Assembly: GCA_035493675.1 (NCBI GenBank)
Contig: DATJIA010000377.1
Location: 1 to 31,449, forward strand
Direction of reading: 5' to 3'
Source: JAIOQA01 sp035493675
GTDB lineage: Bacteria; Myxococcota_A; Polyangia; Haliangiales; Haliangiaceae
Length of the DNA stretch: 31,449 bases
The translations under genes were made by a program, and so were the position numbers. Below the pieces are notes generated by a model that saw nothing but the letters and a program-made list of their open reading frames with translations, did no database searches and had not been told where the DNA came from. Of the stretch, positions 25,747-31,449 are shown in pieces. Every line of letters starts with the position of its first letter. The first letter of the stretch is position 1.

Positions 25747-27005
25747 GCGACGAGTATAGCGAGCAGGGCCGATCCGGCCCCACCGCCATTTGCGTCGCAG
25801 CAGCCCTTCGGCGGGGGCTTCGGACCCGTAGCGTCTTCAGGCGCACCTTCTGCGGGCACACAGCCGGTCGGATCCGCGATCACGCCGAGCTGTGTCCGCA
25901 TGCCGCACCACCGCGTCGCCTCGCAGACATCGTGCTGCGTGGTCCCGGCCGGGCATTCCGTCACGCCCGCGATGTCCTTGAACTGGAGCACCTTCGTCCA
26001 CGCGTCGGGCGTGTTGCTCTTGCCGAGCGCCATCTCGTCGGGCGGGAGGTTGTTCGCGCACGCCCACAGCAGCCCGTCGTGCTCGACCAAGCACTTCGTC
26101 TCGATCATCGTCCCGCCCAGCTCGGTGAACGACGTGCCGCCGTTGGTCGAGAGCCACGTGCCGCTCGCGCGCGTGCCGATCACGATGTCGCCGCTGGTCT
26201 TGCGGATCACGGCGCCGCCGACGAAGTCGGTGAACGACTTCAGCTTGGTCCAGCTGGTGCCGCCGTTGATCGTGAGCCACACGTCGCCGCCGACCATCGC
26301 CGCGTCGGTCGGGAACGTCACGACGACGACGACCTTCTGCGGATCGTCGGGCGAGATCGACTCGACGACGATCTCGCTGTTCTTGGTCGACGCGAACGGC
26401 GAGACGTCGATCGGCGTCCACGACTGCCCCGAGTTGATGCTCTTGTAGAGCGTGAGCGTGCGGCCGCCGGTGATGAAGTGGTACCCGCTCAGGTACAGCG
26501 TCGACGCGCTCGACGGCGCGACCTCCAGGCTCGACCACCAGTCCTCGTTGCCGGCGAGGCCCGTCGACGACGGGTTCCACTGCATGCCGTCGTCGGTCGA
26601 GATGTAGACGTTGTGATCGGCGGCGGCGGCGTCGGCGACCGCGGCGTAGAGGCGCGTGCCCGCCGGGTTCGACGTGATCGACGTGACGAGCTTCGCGCTG
26701 AGCTGCGTCGACGCGAAGACGCAGCCGTCGCGGCGGACCTGCAAGCCGTCGAAGGTCGTCGCGAACAGCGCGCCGGTCGACGTCACGATGTAGTCGGGAT
26801 CGTAGTTGCCCGTGTAGTTGATCGCGTCCTCGCACACCCAGCGCCAGGTCGCGCCGGCGTCGTGGGACTCGAGCATCCCGAACGTGACCTGCAGGTACAT
26901 GTCCTTCGAGTCGACGCCGAAGTGGAGCGCCGTCGGTGCGGGCGGGCGGCCGTTGGCATGTGCGATGCCGGCGAGGGCCATCAGGACGAGCGCGACCCTT
27001 TTCAT
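25698..27005 (-). CDS. Secreted Asp-box/BNR repeat protein with MYXO-CTERM-like tail
   Basis: 435 residues from ATG 27005. Residues 1-18 are a signal peptide (MKRVALVLMALAGIAHA). At least five Asp-box-like motifs follow: SHDAGATW, STDDGMQW, SINSGQSW, TINGGTSW and STNGGTSF, the pattern of sialidase-like and photosystem stability-type beta-propellers. The end has a Pro-rich spacer, Cys-Cys (GCCDANGGGAGS), a hydrophobic helix and a basic run with five Arg, the layout of the MYXO-CTERM sorting tail that is cut and surface-anchored in myxobacteria. No catalytic site is recognised, so it may be a binding protein. The last 49 bases also encode the start of the methyltransferase. It follows the oxygenase gene by nine bases. 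Confidence 0.85.
   Translation of the reverse strand: MKRVALVLMALAGIAHANGRPPAPTALHFGVDSKDMYLQVTFGMLESHDAGATWRWVCEDAINYTGNYDPDYIVTSTGALFATTFDGLQVRRDGCVFASTQLSAKLVTSITSNPAGTRLYAAVADAAAADHNVYISTDDGMQWNPSSTGLAGNEDWWSSLEVAPSSASTLYLSGYHFITGGRTLTLYKSINSGQSWTPIDVSPFASTKNSEIVVESISPDDPQKVVVVVTFPTDAAMVGGDVWLTINGGTSWTKLKSFTDFVGGAVIRKTSGDIVIGTRASGTWLSTNGGTSFTELGGTMIETKCLVEHDGLLWACANNLPPDEMALGKSNTPDAWTKVLQFKDIAGVTECPAGTTQHDVCEATRWCGMRTQLGVIADPTGCVPAEGAPEDATGPKPPPKGCCDANGGGAGSALLAILVACSFLVSTRSRTRRST
25747..25758 (-). promoter_or_regulatory. Internal -10 element for the methyltransferase
   Basis: On the minus strand GCTATACT ends six bases before ATG 25746; the hexamer TATACT occupies 25758-25753. It lies inside the coding sequence for the C-terminal hydrophobic segment of the upstream gene. 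No -35 is clear at 17 bases. Confidence 0.45.
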
Positions 27006-27014
27006 CCGGCGATC

Positions 27015-27904
27015 CTAGCGCTTCTTGTCGAGGCCGATTTCGCGAAGGCGCTGATCCAGGTATTCACCCGCTGTCAGGGACGGATACCGAGCGATGCCCT
27101 GGCTCCGCAGCGGTGTGAGATCGACCTCTTTGCGCGGGTGGATGAAGCACGGCATCGACATGCGATCGCTCGTCGAGTCGCCGGGGTTCACGACGCGATG
27201 GGTCGTGCTCTTGTACAGCCCGTTGGTCGCGTTCTGCAGCATGTCGCCCGCGTCGACGACGATCGTGTCGAAGCCGGTGTGCACCGCGTGCCACGTGCCG
27301 TCGCGATCGAGGAGCTCGAGCCCCTCGGCGGTCGCGCCCGACAAGAGCGTGATCAGGTTGATGTCCTCGTGCGCCGCGCTGCGCACCGCGCCCGCCGGCA
27401 CGCCGGCGCCGACCGGCGGGTAATAGATGACGCGGACGATCGTGTCGGAGTCGGTGCACCAATCGCGGAACAGCGCGCGCGGCTCGCCGATGTGCTCCGC
27501 GCACGCCTCGAGGAGGATGGCCCCGAGCGCATCGAGCCGCTCGTACAGCGCGCTGATCGCGCGGCGGAACGCGGGCACCTCGGCGTCGGGCCAGATGTTC
27601 GCGCCGTAGACGTCGCGCCCGACCTGCCAGAACTCCTTCAGGTCGGCGGCGCCGGCGTCCTTGGCCTTCTCGGTGCCGAAGCCGGTGTAGCCGCGTTGGC
27701 CCTTCGCGTCGGCGAGGTGATAGCGATCCTTCGCCGGCTGCGGCAACGCGAAGAACGCGCGCGCGGCGTCGTAGGCGGCGCGGGTCAGATCCTCGTCGAC
27801 GTCATGGCCCGCGACGGCGAAGAACCCGATCTCGGTCAACGATTCGCCGACACCTCGGACGACGTCGGTCCAGGTGCCGCGCAGATCGACTACAGGCAGA
27901 TCCA

Positions 27905-27905
<1 letters not shown>
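27015..27905 (-). CDS. Isopenicillin N synthase-like 2-oxoglutarate/Fe(II) dioxygenase
   Basis: 296 residues from ATG 27905, overlapping the phosphatase stop as TGATG. MDLPVVDLRGTW and the DIOX_N helices (GFFAVAGHDV, ARAFFALPQPAKDRY, RGYTGFG) are followed by the jelly-roll. Iron ligands are His179 and Asp181 in AAHEDINLITLL and His236 in STTHRVVNP; Arg248-x-Ser250 in DRMSMPCF binds the 2-oxoglutarate carboxylate. The family hydroxylates, desaturates or closes rings on small molecules in the cytoplasm; the substrate is unknown. It lies between a protein phosphatase and a secreted repeat protein, which gives no pathway. I see nothing missing. Confidence 0.92.
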
Positions 27906-29602
<1,697 letters not shown>

Positions 29603-29633
29603 CGGGATCGAGAGTACGCTATCATCAGGCACG
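29603..29633. promoter_or_regulatory. Symmetric divergent promoter, phosphatase / OmpA
   Basis: 31 bases between divergent ATGs. TACTCT (minus, 29616-29611) and TATCAT (plus, 29620-29625) each stand eight bases from their start codon, with three bases between them. No ribosome-binding site is seen for either gene. Confidence 0.4.
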
Positions 29634-30800
<1,167 letters not shown>

Positions 30801-30810
30801 CGATCGCCCG

Positions 30811-31428
30811 CTATCGCCCCGCCTCGATTCGCACGGCGAAGTCCTCGGGCGTCAACCGGCTCACGACGCACCATCGGTTCGAGATGAGGGTCGAGACCGA
30901 GCTCAGCCGGCTGATCATCGTGTGGCTGAACGGTCCGTCGACCGCGTCGAACGCCGGCAGGCTCGGATCGCGCGCGGTCCGCATGAGCTCGGCCAGCACC
31001 GCCTCCACGTGTCGATAGCGTTCGTCGCCTTTGATCGCAGCGCGCACGTTCTCGACGAACCACAGGAACCGGTGCTCGATCCCGAACGTCTCGAACAGGA
31101 TCGTCTGGAGCTGCACGCGATCGATCTCGTGGACCATTCGCGGCGCGGCGGCGAGCAGCGCGTTGGTCGTCCATCCATCGATCGCGGCGATGATCGCCTC
31201 GTTCGGATCGTCGATCGGCGGTTTCGGCTTCCGTCGCAACACGAACTCGTCGACGGTCGTCTCGAAGATCGACAGCATGGTGATCAACTGCTCGGCCGTG
31301 AACGACCCGCCGCAGCGCTCGAGCTCGCTCAACCGTGATTGCGAGATCTCCAACCGCGCGGCGAGCTGCCATTGCGTCCAGCCGCGGGACTTGCGGAGCC
31401 GCCGCACAGTCGCGGCGATCGCGCGCAC
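30811..31428 (-). CDS. XRE-family helix-turn-helix regulator
   Basis: 205 residues if started at GTG 31428; the frame stays open to the window edge, so the true start may lie a few codons upstream. Residues 5-60 are a Cro/C1-type domain (VRRLRKSRGWTQWQLAARLE, ISQSRLSELER), with the recognition helix at about 29-38. The rest, 75-205, is helical, contains several Trp and ends in a segment with VSRLTPEDFAVR; I know no family for it, and it may be a ligand-binding or oligomerisation part. No partner gene is visible in the window. It converges on the OmpA gene over ten bases. A cytoplasmic transcription factor of unknown target is the likely role. Confidence 0.82.
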   Translation of the reverse strand: MRAIAATVRRLRKSRGWTQWQLAARLEISQSRLSELERCGGSFTAEQLITMLSIFETTVDEFVLRRKPKPPIDDPNEAIIAAIDGWTTNALLAAAPRMVHEIDRVQLQTILFETFGIEHRFLWFVENVRAAIKGDERYRHVEAVLAELMRTARDPSLPAFDAVDGPFSHTMISRLSSVSTLISNRWCVVSRLTPEDFAVRIEAGR

Positions 31429-31449
31429 GCGCTCCGAGATGACGGTTTC

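Overview
The window is high-GC, densely packed bacterial DNA with 31 recognisable genes (one cut by the left edge, one near the right edge with an uncertain start, one apparently frameshifted). I see no rRNA, tRNA, CRISPR array or insertion sequence. The best guess for the host is a myxobacterium-like member of the Myxococcota. The reasons are the many small lipoproteins, a C-terminal Cys-Cys/glycine/hydrophobic/arginine tail like MYXO-CTERM, an OmpA protein with thrombospondin type 3 repeats, and an SOS box close to the one I recall for Myxococcus. The order cannot be fixed from the sequence alone. GATC is strikingly common in the host-like DNA.

Layout. 1-2786 (minus): a TonB-dependent receptor coupled to a lipoprotein. 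2893-4773: a PPK2 polyphosphate kinase and a CHAD (polyphosphate-binding type) protein, divergent from a 30-bp gap. 4805-7154 (plus): carboxyspermidine/carboxynorspermidine dehydrogenase and decarboxylase, i.e. polyamine synthesis. 7236-8213 (plus): a secreted copper monooxygenase-like lipoprotein. 8219-10605 (minus): a four-gene operon of a Cys-rich metal-binding lipoprotein, a RimB-like protease, a RimK-type ligase with an extra TrkA-C domain, and a small lipoprotein. 10628-12242: a Bcp peroxiredoxin, an OmpR-like regulator with a degenerate receiver, and a SRPBCC protein. 12198-18323 (minus): the SOS mutagenesis operon imuA-imuB-(PHP hydrolase)-dnaE2 behind a LexA-type box. 18405-20693 (minus): a KirBac potassium channel, a two-helix membrane protein and a class III adenylyl cyclase. 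20716-21813 (plus): a chorismate mutase/prephenate dehydrogenase. 21888-23105 (plus): a lone AAA ATPase of foreign base composition. 23114-29602 (minus): a LysM lipoprotein, a broken SRPBCC gene, an F420-reductase-like dehydrogenase, a methyltransferase, an Asp-box repeat protein with a MYXO-CTERM-like tail, a 2-oxoglutarate oxygenase-like protein and a PPP-type phosphatase with TerB-like repeats. 29634-30800 (plus): an OmpA-family protein. 30811-31428 (minus): a XRE-type regulator.

Two organisational themes stand out. First, genes inside operons are joined by one- to four-base stop/start overlaps (GTGA, ATGA, TGATG). Second, several first genes have a TAnnnT -10-like hexamer only six to eight bases before the start codon, which predicts leaderless mRNAs. 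In two divergent pairs (10605/10628 and 20693/20716) the opposed hexamers share the same two bases and the starts are 22 bases apart in both.

The best candidates for something not well described are the PHP hydrolase built into the mutasome operon next to a DnaE2 whose own PHP motifs are degenerate, the RimK-TrkA-C fusion in an operon with a Cys-array metallochaperone-like lipoprotein, and the KirBac-adenylyl cyclase operon.
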